Part shown: in pieces, positions 1-7,752 of the stretch
Position numbering within the stretch: position 1 is the stretch's first letter
How the letters are laid out: every line of letters starts with the position of its first letter
Assembly (NCBI GenBank): GCA_002335115.1
Contig: DDCR01000004.1
Coordinates: forward strand, 970 to 10,243
DNA length: 9,274 bases
Origin: Oceanospirillaceae bacterium UBA2001
Lineage (GTDB): Bacteria > Pseudomonadota > Gammaproteobacteria > Pseudomonadales > Balneatricaceae
Reading direction: 5' to 3'
Position numbers and translations under genes: made by a program
Notes under the pieces: model-generated
What the model was told of the DNA's origin: nothing
The model's database searches: none
The model's input: only the letters and a program-made list of their open reading frames with translations

Positions 1-3000
1 GGCATTGATCATCATCCGTTTTACCATCAATGGGTTCAGCAAGAAGTAAGTAAGGCCATTGGACAAACGCTAAAGTTAGAGTCATTTCAAGTTAAGTTAG
101 TGGGTACAGACTTGCAGCTAAGCCTAGCGGGCATTGAAACTGCAGAAGGTTTAAATCTCTCACATTTAGACCTCGGTGTGCATCTATGGGATTCCCTCCA
201 AGCCGATGTATTGCGTTTATCCCACATTCAAGCAGAAGGTTTGTCACTAAGTCTTAGCCAGCAAGAAAATGGCTTTTGGCTTCCGCAAGCGACTTCTGAA
301 ACACCTAGTAAAAACTTTCCTCAGCTAATGTTGGCAGTTGCTGCAAGAGTGCCACAATTCTTATTGCAGGATATTAGTCTTACGCTAATCCCGCATAGTG
401 CTGAGCCCATCAGTTTACCTCAGTTGAGTGCTCAGGTGAGTGTGACAGACCCCAGCAGCGACGGGATGACACGAATCAGCGTGTCACTCCATGGCAATAA
501 AAATACCAAGACAGAAGGCGATGATATTGAGGCTGAGGTTGAAGTTGAAGGCCAAGTCACTCTAGACCTAAATAATAGCCAACTGATGAATTCAATGATG
601 GGTGATAATGTTGATCATAATTTAAAAACAATGATCGAACGGGCGCAAATCTATTTACAAAGTGATGACCTAAAAATGGTGCCACTTGTAGCCTTATTAG
701 AACCAGATCAAACACTTTTTCATTTAAAAAGGCTGCAGGTGAGTGGTCAGTATTGGCTAGATTTTCAGGCTAAGCAGGGTCTAAAGTTAATCACCCGCAA
801 AAGTCATGCTGTGCTCGAGACGGCCACTGACAAGGTCAATTTAAAAGGTGACTTAAACCTTATTAGCCTGTCAGAAGGGGAGGCTGTTTTTAATTGGAAT
901 TTGGCCAATTGGACTCTCACCGGAGAAGCTTTAAGTGGTCAGGTTAATGGTGTCGCTTTACCATTAACTGAATTGCTGGTTAAAAAAGCTAACCAACAAG
1001 TCATATTACTCAGCCCTAAGCTGCATTTGGCTGACACGCAAAAGGTATTGAACACCCTCACAAATATACCAGCAAAGATCAACTTGCCTATTCAATCCTT
1101 GGCACCTAAAGGATGGTTGCATGAGGCTCAGTTGTATTTAGATACCCAGCAACCTCAGGATTTCCTGTTCACAGGTAAACTGCAACAGGTCAGTATCAAA
1201 GCATGGTCTGGAGTGCCGCACATTGAGCAGGCTGATGGCCGTATTTGGCTTAATCGTTTGGGTGGCAGAGTCATGATCAATGATACGGACGGTCTTAAAA
1301 TGCGTATGACTCAACTCACTTCATCGCCATGGCAGTTTGATGGTTTAAAGGGGGAGGTAAACTGGCACTACGGCTCAAAAGTTAACCGTTTTAGTTCATC
1401 CGCCATGGCCATTGAGCTTGCTCAAGGGCAGGTTAATTTAAAAATGTCGGCTTCCTTTCCACGCAGAGGTTCAAAAGCAGAGCCGTTTATGCAATTGACT
1501 TTGGGCGCACAGAATCTAAACCTTGCTGCACTGCCCAGCTTATTGCCAGATCTTTTGCTGGGTGAAACATTGGGAGATTGGTTAACCACTGCTGTGCCTA
1601 AGGGGACTTTGGCTGAGGCTGCTCTCATTTATAATGGTCGTCCAGGTAACCTGTCGAATGCTGCTGGGATTATGGCAAGGTCGATGCCAATGGCTGCCTT
1701 TTTGCAAGCTCCCAGCTTGCATTATCATCAAGATTGGCCTCAAATTGAGAGCTTAAGTGCTGATCTAACCTTAGATAAAAAAGGGGCATTGGTGAGTGTT
1801 CGGGAAGGCCGAGTTGAGCATAGTCAAACCACTCAATCGGTTCAAGGTTGGCAGATTGAGGTGCCCACGTATGCGCTGGCAACTCAACAACGCCGGTACA
1901 TAAAGGTGAGTGGCAAAATAACAGGTCAAGCGGAAAAGATGATGACTTGGGTGCAGCAACCACCTATGAAGCTTGCTCTGCCACCCTGGCTTCTGGCGCT
2001 CAAACCACAGGGAGACATGTCCCTGTTAGGCAGTGTGGCCATTCCTTTTGGTCATCAAGCTAAACCAAACTATGACTTAAAGCTATCTAGTAGCAACCTC
2101 AATGGTTACTGGGCTCCTTTACAAGCGGACATACGCCATGTTGAGCTTAAAGTCGATTTGAGCTCTGCTAATGCCAGTAATAGTGAAAGTGCAGGTGTGG
2201 GTGTGGGTATCGGCGCTATTGAAGGGGATGGTCTGATCGATGGTCAATTGGTGAGCTTTAAACGCTTGAGCAAAGTTGATCTTGCGCAACCTTGGCTATC
2301 AGACCTACCTAAAACTATTCTAAACGATGCATATGCAAACTTGAGTGCCATGCAAGATGGTTTGACGCTAGAATTTACAGGTCGATTAGCACCAGACTAC
2401 CTAAGCACTAAAATAGATCAGTCATGGGCTCAAAAAACTTTAGGGTCACTTCCGTTTGTGGCAAGATTTTCCACCTGCGCTCTTCTGGGGTCTGATTGCA
2501 CTGCGTTTAGTGCAGAGTTAGATTTGACTAAAGCAGGCCTAGATCTGCCAGATCCTCTGCGTGACTTAACACAACTACAATTGTTGGGCCATTGGCAGGC
2601 AGGTCAGCAAAATTGGTATGCCAGTATTGACCAACATCAACTTGCCATTCATCTGGGTAGAGGAAAAAGTTCACCCAAGGTCAGTCTTCTTGGTGCTAAT
2701 GTGGCTTTTCAAGGTGCCACAGAGTGGGCGCAAAAGGGTCAATGGAATGTGAGTGGCCAAATAGACTCTGTGGACGTGGCGCCTTGGTGGGAGGTTTACC
2801 AACAATATATCAAACCCATGTGGGCAGCTTCAAAGCAAGATATGACAGAATTTGTATTGCCAAACATTGACGTTAAAATAAAACATGCCACCTGGCTTGG
2901 CTTTGATATTGATCAGGGCACTTTAAGCCTAGAGAGCTTGGCCGCAGAGGGTGATTCAGTCACTCCTGTGCCATGGCGTATGCGCCTAACTTCAGAGCAG

Positions 3001-4035
3001 CTATCAGGGAAAGTGGACCATTTTGGTGCTGACCATCCGCTACTAGTGCATATTGATCATGCGCATTTTAATTTTCCTGAGCCGAGTGTCGACAATAATA
3101 GTGAAATTAGCACTGAAATAGTTGACGATAAAGATGTGCTAGAAAATATCGATCCTAGCAAATTTATTGATGCTGATGTGTCTATTGATGAGTTGCTTAA
3201 GAATGGAGAATCCTATGGGCAGTGGCAGTTCAAAGCTCGGCGAGTAGGCGCGCAGGTTAGTGTGCATGATATAGATGCGTACATTCGCCATAGTCATTTG
3301 CAAGGCAATCTAATTTGGAGCAAGGTTGATGGAGCTCATCGCACGCAATTCACTGGACAAGTTGCATCAGATGATATGGCCAGCCTGCTTGTGGACTGGG
3401 GTTATGATCCTTCTTTCGTGGCTGAGACTGCTGCCATTGAGTTGCAGCTAAACTGGCCGCGGTCTCCCTTGGCGTTTGCCGTAAAAGATGCCAGTGGTGA
3501 TTTAGGACTGCGGCTTAAGAAAGGTAGTTTTTCGTCTACGCCTAATGCAACTTCAGGTTTAAAGGTATTGGCCTTGCTGGATATGAGCCGCCTCATTAGA
3601 CGCGTGAAGCTGGATTTTTCTGATATTCTTCAACCGGGGTTTAGTTTTGATAGTATTACTGCGCTCTATCGTTTTGATCAGGGTGTCGCAACTACTGTGT
3701 CGCCGGTCACACTAAAGTCTACCGCATTAAATTTATCTTTGGACGGTTGGATTGATTTTAAGCAACGCCAAGTGGACAACAATTTAATTATTACCTTACC
3801 CGTAGCAGAAAAGTTGCCATTAGCGGCCCTGATAGCCGGTCTGCCGCAGCTAAGTGGTATGATTTACATTGTTAATAAACTCATTGGTGATGAGCTATCT
3901 ACCTTCACGAGTGCTCGCTATAGTGTTTTGGGGTCGCTTGATAACCCGGATGTCAACTTAGTGAGAATATTCGACAAAGACTATCAAAATCAGTCGGTGC
4001 AGGAGCGTATTGAAAATGTCATCCCCACCCAGTAA
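1..4035 (+). CDS. yhdP: YhdP-family AsmA-like envelope transport protein (5' partial)
   Basis: The reading frame is open from the first base, so the N-terminus, including the expected inner-membrane anchor, lies outside the window; 1344 residues are visible. The GTG at 100 is an internal valine codon and not the start. The protein is a long run of alternating hydrophobic/polar beta-strand segments, as in AsmA-like proteins. Family signatures are a DUF3971-like stretch (nt about 1090-1380, with SLAPKGWLHEA and later GRIWLNRLGGRV), a segment DADVSIDELLKNGESYGQW (nt about 3169-3225), and an AsmA_2-like C-terminal domain with LNLSLDGWIDF and a Gly/Leu-rich hydrophobic stretch near nt 3810-3890. 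Family knowledge: YhdP, with TamB and YdbH, forms periplasmic bridges that carry phospholipids from inner to outer membrane. It is somewhat longer than E. coli YhdP (about 1266 aa). A short GVGVGIG low-complexity patch at nt 2194-2214 is probably a loop. The gene overlaps the downstream amidase gene. Family assignment is secure; transport function is inferred from homologues. Confidence 0.9.
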   Translation, partial: GIDHHPFYHQWVQQEVSKAIGQTLKLESFQVKLVGTDLQLSLAGIETAEGLNLSHLDLGVHLWDSLQADVLRLSHIQAEGLSLSLSQQENGFWLPQATSETPSKNFPQLMLAVAARVPQFLLQDISLTLIPHSAEPISLPQLSAQVSVTDPSSDGMTRISVSLHGNKNTKTEGDDIEAEVEVEGQVTLDLNNSQLMNSMMGDNVDHNLKTMIERAQIYLQSDDLKMVPLVALLEPDQTLFHLKRLQVSGQYWLDFQAKQGLKLITRKSHAVLETATDKVNLKGDLNLISLSEGEAVFNWNLANWTLTGEALSGQVNGVALPLTELLVKKANQQVILLSPKLHLADTQKVLNTLTNIPAKINLPIQSLAPKGWLHEAQLYLDTQQPQDFLFTGKLQQVSIKAWSGVPHIEQADGRIWLNRLGGRVMINDTDGLKMRMTQLTSSPWQFDGLKGEVNWHYGSKVNRFSSSAMAIELAQGQVNLKMSASFPRRGSKAEPFMQLTLGAQNLNLAALPSLLPDLLLGETLGDWLTTAVPKGTLAEAALIYNGRPGNLSNAAGIMARSMPMAAFLQAPSLHYHQDWPQIESLSADLTLDKKGALVSVREGRVEHSQTTQSVQGWQIEVPTYALATQQRRYIKVSGKITGQAEKMMTWVQQPPMKLALPPWLLALKPQGDMSLLGSVAIPFGHQAKPNYDLKLSSSNLNGYWAPLQADIRHVELKVDLSSANASNSESAGVGVGIGAIEGDGLIDGQLVSFKRLSKVDLAQPWLSDLPKTILNDAYANLSAMQDGLTLEFTGRLAPDYLSTKIDQSWAQKTLGSLPFVARFSTCALLGSDCTAFSAELDLTKAGLDLPDPLRDLTQLQLLGHWQAGQQNWYASIDQHQLAIHLGRGKSSPKVSLLGANVAFQGATEWAQKGQWNVSGQIDSVDVAPWWEVYQQYIKPMWAASKQDMTEFVLPNIDVKIKHATWLGFDIDQGTLSLESLAAEGDSVTPVPWRMRLTSEQLSGKVDHFGADHPLLVHIDHAHFNFPEPSVDNNSEISTEIVDDKDVLENIDPSKFIDADVSIDELLKNGESYGQWQFKARRVGAQVSVHDIDAYIRHSHLQGNLIWSKVDGAHRTQFTGQVASDDMASLLVDWGYDPSFVAETAAIELQLNWPRSPLAFAVKDASGDLGLRLKKGSFSSTPNATSGLKVLALLDMSRLIRRVKLDFSDILQPGFSFDSITALYRFDQGVATTVSPVTLKSTALNLSLDGWIDFKQRQVDNNLIITLPVAEKLPLAALIAGLPQLSGMIYIVNKLIGDELSTFTSARYSVLGSLDNPDVNLVRIFDKDYQNQSVQERIENVIPTQ
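4001..4005 (+). promoter_or_regulatory. Ribosome binding site of the amidase gene, inside yhdP
   Basis: AGGAG lies 10 bases before the ATG at 4016 and only 4 bases before an in-frame TTG at 4010. The spacing favours ATG 4016 as the start. Later in-frame ATGs at 4046 and 4070 have no comparable purine-rich site. The site sits inside the last codons of yhdP, which suggests translational coupling. Confidence 0.6.
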
Positions 4036-4894
4036 GCCCAACTCAATGTCATCTGAAGCTGTCAACTTAATGGGTCATGGGCCAGCAGTAGCAGTGGTGC
4101 AATTGGTCAGTAAACTTAGTGTTGATGATAATCTACGTGCAACAGCTGAGCTTATTCAACGGGCAGCAGAGCAGGGTGCCCAATTGATCATGTTACCAGA
4201 AAGTTTTGCCGTTTTTGGTGACCCTCAGATGGTGGCGCATGGTGCAGCGGCATCGCTGCCTCAGCATGGCTTGCGCCTTTGGTTATCGCAGCAAGCAAAG
4301 GCTAATCACATATGGCTAGTTGGGGGTACTATTCCGTGTCAACAAGGCATACGAGACATAAATAAGGTGCGCTCTGCTTGTTTTGTCTACGACAGTGAAG
4401 GAGATGAAGTTGCGCGCTATGATAAAATCCATATGTTTGATGTGGACATCGAAGACAGTCATGGCAGTTATCGTGAATCTGATACCTTTGAAGCTGGAGA
4501 TCAGTTGGTGGTGATTGACACTCCAGTGGGCAAGGTTGGCTTGACCATTTGTTACGATTTACGCTTTGCAGAAATGCATGCTAAGTTGGTGGATTTGGGA
4601 GCCCAAATTATCGTTAATGGAGCGGCCTTTACCAGAACCACGGGTCAAGCGCACTGGCACACATTATTGCGTGCGCGAGCCATCGAAACTCAGTGTTACA
4701 TGCTGGCAGCATCTCATGGTGGTCAGCATGATCATAGGCAAACCTTTGGCCATTCAATGATTATTGATCCATGGGGTGAGATTTTAGTGGAGTTAGATGA
4801 AGGCCCAGGTATCGCTGTTGCATGTATTGATCTGGATCATTTAAAAACGATAAGACGAGCCTTTCCATTGCAATATCAACGTCGCTTGAAATAA
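4016..4894 (+). CDS. Carbon-nitrogen hydrolase, Nit1-like (probable deaminated glutathione amidase)
   Basis: A 292-residue cytoplasmic member of the nitrilase superfamily, which hydrolyses amide C-N bonds through a Glu-Lys-Cys triad. All three positions are visible, numbered from ATG 4016: Glu62 in LPESF, Lys137 in YDKIHMFD and Cys179 in TICYDLRF. The conserved core begins at AVAVVQLV; the first 20 or so residues are Ser/Pro/Asn-rich and unconserved-looking, so a later start (ATG 4046 or 4070) is possible. The KIHMFDVD and YRESDTFEAGD segments resemble Nit1/Nit2-type amidases. Nit1 enzymes repair deaminated glutathione, whereas Nit2 acts on omega-amides of 2-oxo acids; sequence alone does not fully separate them. 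The start overlaps the end of yhdP by 20 bases, and the same gene pair is known in Pseudomonas (PA4476-PA4475). A hairpin terminator follows immediately. Superfamily and catalytic competence are clear; the substrate is inferred. Confidence 0.88.
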   Translation: MSSPPSKPNSMSSEAVNLMGHGPAVAVVQLVSKLSVDDNLRATAELIQRAAEQGAQLIMLPESFAVFGDPQMVAHGAAASLPQHGLRLWLSQQAKANHIWLVGGTIPCQQGIRDINKVRSACFVYDSEGDEVARYDKIHMFDVDIEDSHGSYRESDTFEAGDQLVVIDTPVGKVGLTICYDLRFAEMHAKLVDLGAQIIVNGAAFTRTTGQAHWHTLLRARAIETQCYMLAASHGGQHDHRQTFGHSMIIDPWGEILVELDEGPGIAVACIDLDHLKTIRRAFPLQYQRRLK

Positions 4895-4918
4895 AAAACC
4901 AGCAGTTGAGCTGGTTTT
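4895..4918. terminator. Bidirectional intrinsic terminator between convergent genes
   Basis: A perfect 9-base-pair stem (AAAACCAGC at 4895-4903, GCTGGTTTT at 4910-4918) with a 6-base loop. Each strand reads into a T-run, so it can end transcription of the amidase gene (+), whose stop codon abuts it, and of the chemoreceptor gene (-), whose stop codon is 16 bases away. Confidence 0.85.
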
Positions 4919-4934
4919 CTAGACTGGCTGAGCC

Positions 4935-7535
4935 TTAAAACTCTTGCCAATCATCGTCACTGGTTATGACAGGTGCAGGTTCATGCTTGCCAGCTGGCGT
5001 GGTCATTTCTGCCAAGGCTTGTTTGCCAAATACCTGTTCTGCTGAACGCAATGGTGCGGCAGATGGCGTGTGAATTCCAGAAGCAGTTACTTTAAAGAAG
5101 GAAATTTGATCTTTCAGTGCTTTAGTTTGATCGCTTAAGGAGTAACTTGAAGCTGACGACTCTTCAACTAACGCCACGTTTTGTTGGTTAACATTTTCCA
5201 ACTGGCCAACCGCAGAGTTAATCTGGTTAACGACAACTGTTTGCTCGCTCGTTGCAGTGGCAATTTTAGCCACAATATCATTAACTTGGGTAATCGATTG
5301 ACTGATTGATGTCAACGACTCACCCGTCTGGTTGACTAAGTTACGGCCCTCTTTGACCTTATTCGAACTATCATCAATAAGCACCTTAATATCCTTCGCC
5401 GCATCAGCGGCTCGCTGAGCAAGTGTTCTTACCTCACCTGCCACTACTGCAAAACCTCGGCCATGCTCACCTGCGCGGGCGGCCTCAACAGAAGCGTTAA
5501 GAGCCAATAAATTAGTTTGAAAAGCAATGCCATCAATTAAAGTGATAATAGGAACAATCTTACTACTGGACTGTTCAATATCACCCATAGCTTGAACCGC
5601 TTTGTTCACCACTTCCACCCCATCAGACGTCTCTTGTTGAGTGCTTACCACCAGAGTTTGTGCTTCGTTTGCACGGTTTGTGTTGTGTTCAATTGTGGCT
5701 GCCATCTCTTCCATGCTCGAGGAGGTCTCCTCTAAAGATGAACTTTGCTCACTCGTGCGTTGAGACAGATCATCAGAACCATTACTGATGGCGTTAGCAT
5801 TTGAAGCCACACTATCAGTCGCTTGAAGGACAGCTGAAACCGTTTTTTCCATATTTTCAACTGAACTATTGAGAGCAGATTTTAAATCTTCTAGACGGCC
5901 TTGATAGGCACCCGTAATGCGTTGAGTCAGATTGCCATGAGCCATTTTTTCTGCCATCACAGTGGTTTCACTGAGGGCTTCAGCAATAGCTTCAATGGAG
6001 TTATTGACTCCTATTTTAAGTTGATCCAAATCGCCTTGGAGGGGGGTTTCTACCCGTAAGTCAAAATTACCTACTGCCGCAGCACTCATCACTTGATTAA
6101 TTTCACCAATGGCTTGTTCCATGGTTTTCATAGTGCTTGTGAGAGTGGTTTGGAAGTCAGACCCAATGGCGCTAGCACCCTCTAATCGGTAACTAAAGTT
6201 ACCCGTGGCAATGGCTTTTAGGACTTGCTCAAGGCCATCCATGGTTTTCTCTACGCTATCCGCAGAATTGTTAACACCCGCTTTTAAGGTAGCTAGATCA
6301 CCCATAAAATCAAGCTCAATACGATTGTTAAAACGGCCCTTAGAAAGGTCTGTCACCACCGTATTGGCAGCACCAATGGCGTGTTGTAAGGATTCTAAAT
6401 GCTGGTTGACTGCGTTAGCCATTTGACCAATTTCGTCGGTTGAAACGATATCAGTCACACGCAAAGAAAAGTCACCAGAGGCATCGATTTTTTTAAATAA
6501 TTGAGACAATGATAAAATCGGACGTCTGATTGAGCGCGACATAAAGAAGGCCAATATATAGATAAGTACACTACCAATGATGCCGATCTGAAGGGCTAAG
6601 ACTTTGAGATCTTGAATAGGTGCAAAGGCTTCAGCACTATCAATTTCTGCAATCAACGCCCACCGTGTACCTAATATATTAACAGGGGTATATGACGAAA
6701 GAACGAGGTTACCATTGTAGTCAATAATAGTACTCGATCCACTTTTGCCTGCCAGCGCAGCTTTTGTCGTGTCAGAATCAATACTACCTTTTTCAGGGTT
6801 GGCAAACGAGGCTTCGACGGTATGGTTGATGGGGTCAAGGAATGAATCAGAGCGCATTAAATAGTCAGCACCGACCAAATAGCTCTCGCCTGTGGTGCCC
6901 ATACCAGAGCGTTCAGCCATGACTTTGTTAATGCTATCGGTTGAAATTTGTAGGGCCACCACGGCTTTTATTTTGCCAGCAGCATTGGTTATAGGTTGGG
7001 CAATAAAACTAGCAGGGGCGCCATTAGAGGGCGCATAAGCTTCAAAGTCGGCAAAGCCAAATTCGCCAGTGCTCATGACCTCACGGACCAATCGACCTAA
7101 ACTAGACTCTGCATACACCCCATTAACAAGGTTAGTTTGGTAGTCAGGTTCCTTAGTGGCGGTATAGCCAACATAGCCATCTGGCTTAATGATAAATAGG
7201 TCATAATAACCGTATGTTTCAATGTAGGAGTTATAGTGGGTGTTCTCTTTACCAGACAGATTTAGATTGGCACACATGGACAGTGGACACATGGTGCGGT
7301 CGATAGTTTTGCTGAGTATAGCGAGATCTTCTTGTGCTGATTTGAAGAAGTTTTCTATTTGGCCTTTTTTAATACTGCGTACTGTTTCAAGCTGATTTAA
7401 AGACTGTTTTTCTAAAGCTTTGGAGGCACTATCCAAAGTAGTAAGACCCAACACAGTGAGTGGAATAATTCCTACCAGCAAAAATGCGGCAATCAGTTTT
7501 TTACTGATGCATATTTTAGCGAACAAACTTGGCAT
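4935..7535 (-). CDS. Methyl-accepting chemotaxis protein with dCache-like sensor and poly-HAMP stalk
   Basis: A full-length 866-residue transmembrane chemoreceptor that would pass ligand signals to CheA/CheW. Domain order: a short cytoplasmic tail; TM1 at residues about 13-34; a periplasmic sensor at about 35-308 with double-Cache features (a long N-terminal helix, YDLFIIKPDG, then GTTGESYLVG and GTRWALIAEID); TM2 at about 312-332; five HAMP-like units at about 339-565; and a cytoplasmic signalling domain at about 570-815. The hairpin tip (residues about 669-703) carries the family signature with EAARAGEHGRGFAVVAGEVR. Likely methylation sites are the Glu pairs in SSLEETSSSMEEMA (602-603, 609-610) and the EQ pair at 764-765. 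A linker of about 45 residues ends in DWQEF, matching the aromatic-x-x-aromatic pentapeptide that docks CheR/CheB. The sensor contains a CX4C motif (Cys83, Cys88). GGAG lies 9 bases upstream of the ATG, supporting this start. No che genes are adjacent. The ligand is unknown. Confidence 0.95.
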   Translation of the reverse strand: MPSLFAKICISKKLIAAFLLVGIIPLTVLGLTTLDSASKALEKQSLNQLETVRSIKKGQIENFFKSAQEDLAILSKTIDRTMCPLSMCANLNLSGKENTHYNSYIETYGYYDLFIIKPDGYVGYTATKEPDYQTNLVNGVYAESSLGRLVREVMSTGEFGFADFEAYAPSNGAPASFIAQPITNAAGKIKAVVALQISTDSINKVMAERSGMGTTGESYLVGADYLMRSDSFLDPINHTVEASFANPEKGSIDSDTTKAALAGKSGSSTIIDYNGNLVLSSYTPVNILGTRWALIAEIDSAEAFAPIQDLKVLALQIGIIGSVLIYILAFFMSRSIRRPILSLSQLFKKIDASGDFSLRVTDIVSTDEIGQMANAVNQHLESLQHAIGAANTVVTDLSKGRFNNRIELDFMGDLATLKAGVNNSADSVEKTMDGLEQVLKAIATGNFSYRLEGASAIGSDFQTTLTSTMKTMEQAIGEINQVMSAAAVGNFDLRVETPLQGDLDQLKIGVNNSIEAIAEALSETTVMAEKMAHGNLTQRITGAYQGRLEDLKSALNSSVENMEKTVSAVLQATDSVASNANAISNGSDDLSQRTSEQSSSLEETSSSMEEMAATIEHNTNRANEAQTLVVSTQQETSDGVEVVNKAVQAMGDIEQSSSKIVPIITLIDGIAFQTNLLALNASVEAARAGEHGRGFAVVAGEVRTLAQRAADAAKDIKVLIDDSSNKVKEGRNLVNQTGESLTSISQSITQVNDIVAKIATATSEQTVVVNQINSAVGQLENVNQQNVALVEESSASSYSLSDQTKALKDQISFFKVTASGIHTPSAAPLRSAEQVFGKQALAEMTTPAGKHEPAPVITSDDDWQEF

Positions 7536-7752
7536 GAAATTCTTCTCCGTTTTGAATTTTTAGCAAAAACCAGTTTAAAAACTGATCAAACAACTTCAAT
7601 TTGTCAACAGATTACACCCCTAGCTAGTTCATGGCTAGTGTGTTTGCAAGAGTTCATACCTAGGGTGAAGTTTAACAATGCAAAAGAACTGTTACTGCAC
7701 AGCCTAAATTAGGTGCTACGCTTTTAATAGCTAGTTAATGATCAATACTGTA
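7536..7752. other. Intergenic region upstream of the chemoreceptor gene
   Basis: These 217 bases separate two minus-strand genes and should contain the chemoreceptor promoter. A perfect -35-like TTGACA reads on the minus strand at 7607-7602, but no good -10 hexamer lies 16-18 bases further on, and I see no flagellar sigma-28 or sigma-54 consensus. The region contains a palindrome CAGTTTAAAAACTG (7571-7584), a palindrome CCTAAATTAGG (7703-7713), a 5-bp inverted repeat CTAGC/GCTAG (7620-7624, 7634-7638) and a 13-base motif repeated with one mismatch (7621-7633 and 7728-7740). No T-tailed hairpin closes the upstream fatty-acid oxidation gene, so read-through into the chemoreceptor gene is possible. 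Confidence 0.5.
7545..7548 (-). promoter_or_regulatory. Ribosome binding site of the chemoreceptor gene
   Basis: On the minus strand GGAG (within ACGGAGAAGA) precedes the ATG at 7535 with 9 bases between. This is good Shine-Dalgarno spacing and supports the chosen start. Confidence 0.7.

Noticed and set aside
100..102. GTG as the start codon of the yhdP-like gene
   Set aside because: The same frame is open back to base 1 and codes for plausible family sequence, so this is an internal valine codon and the gene is cut by the window edge.
1422..1963. Minus-strand open frames of 62-97 codons inside yhdP
   Set aside because: They lie wholly antisense to a clearly coding gene, overlap each other in different frames, show no domain or ribosome site, and look like shadow frames.
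2194..2214. Short GGTGTG repeat as a phase-variable microsatellite
   Set aside because: There are only about two 6-base units; any change would stay in frame, so it is unlikely to switch the gene on or off.
6205..6426. Plus-strand 73-codon frame inside the chemoreceptor gene
   Set aside because: It is antisense to the HAMP repeat region and its composition follows from the repeated codons on the other strand.
7602..7607. TTGACA as a full sigma-70 promoter for the chemoreceptor gene
   Set aside because: The -35 match is perfect, but the hexamers 16-18 bases downstream (TCAGTT, CAGTTT, AGTTTT) do not resemble TATAAT, so I did not call a promoter.
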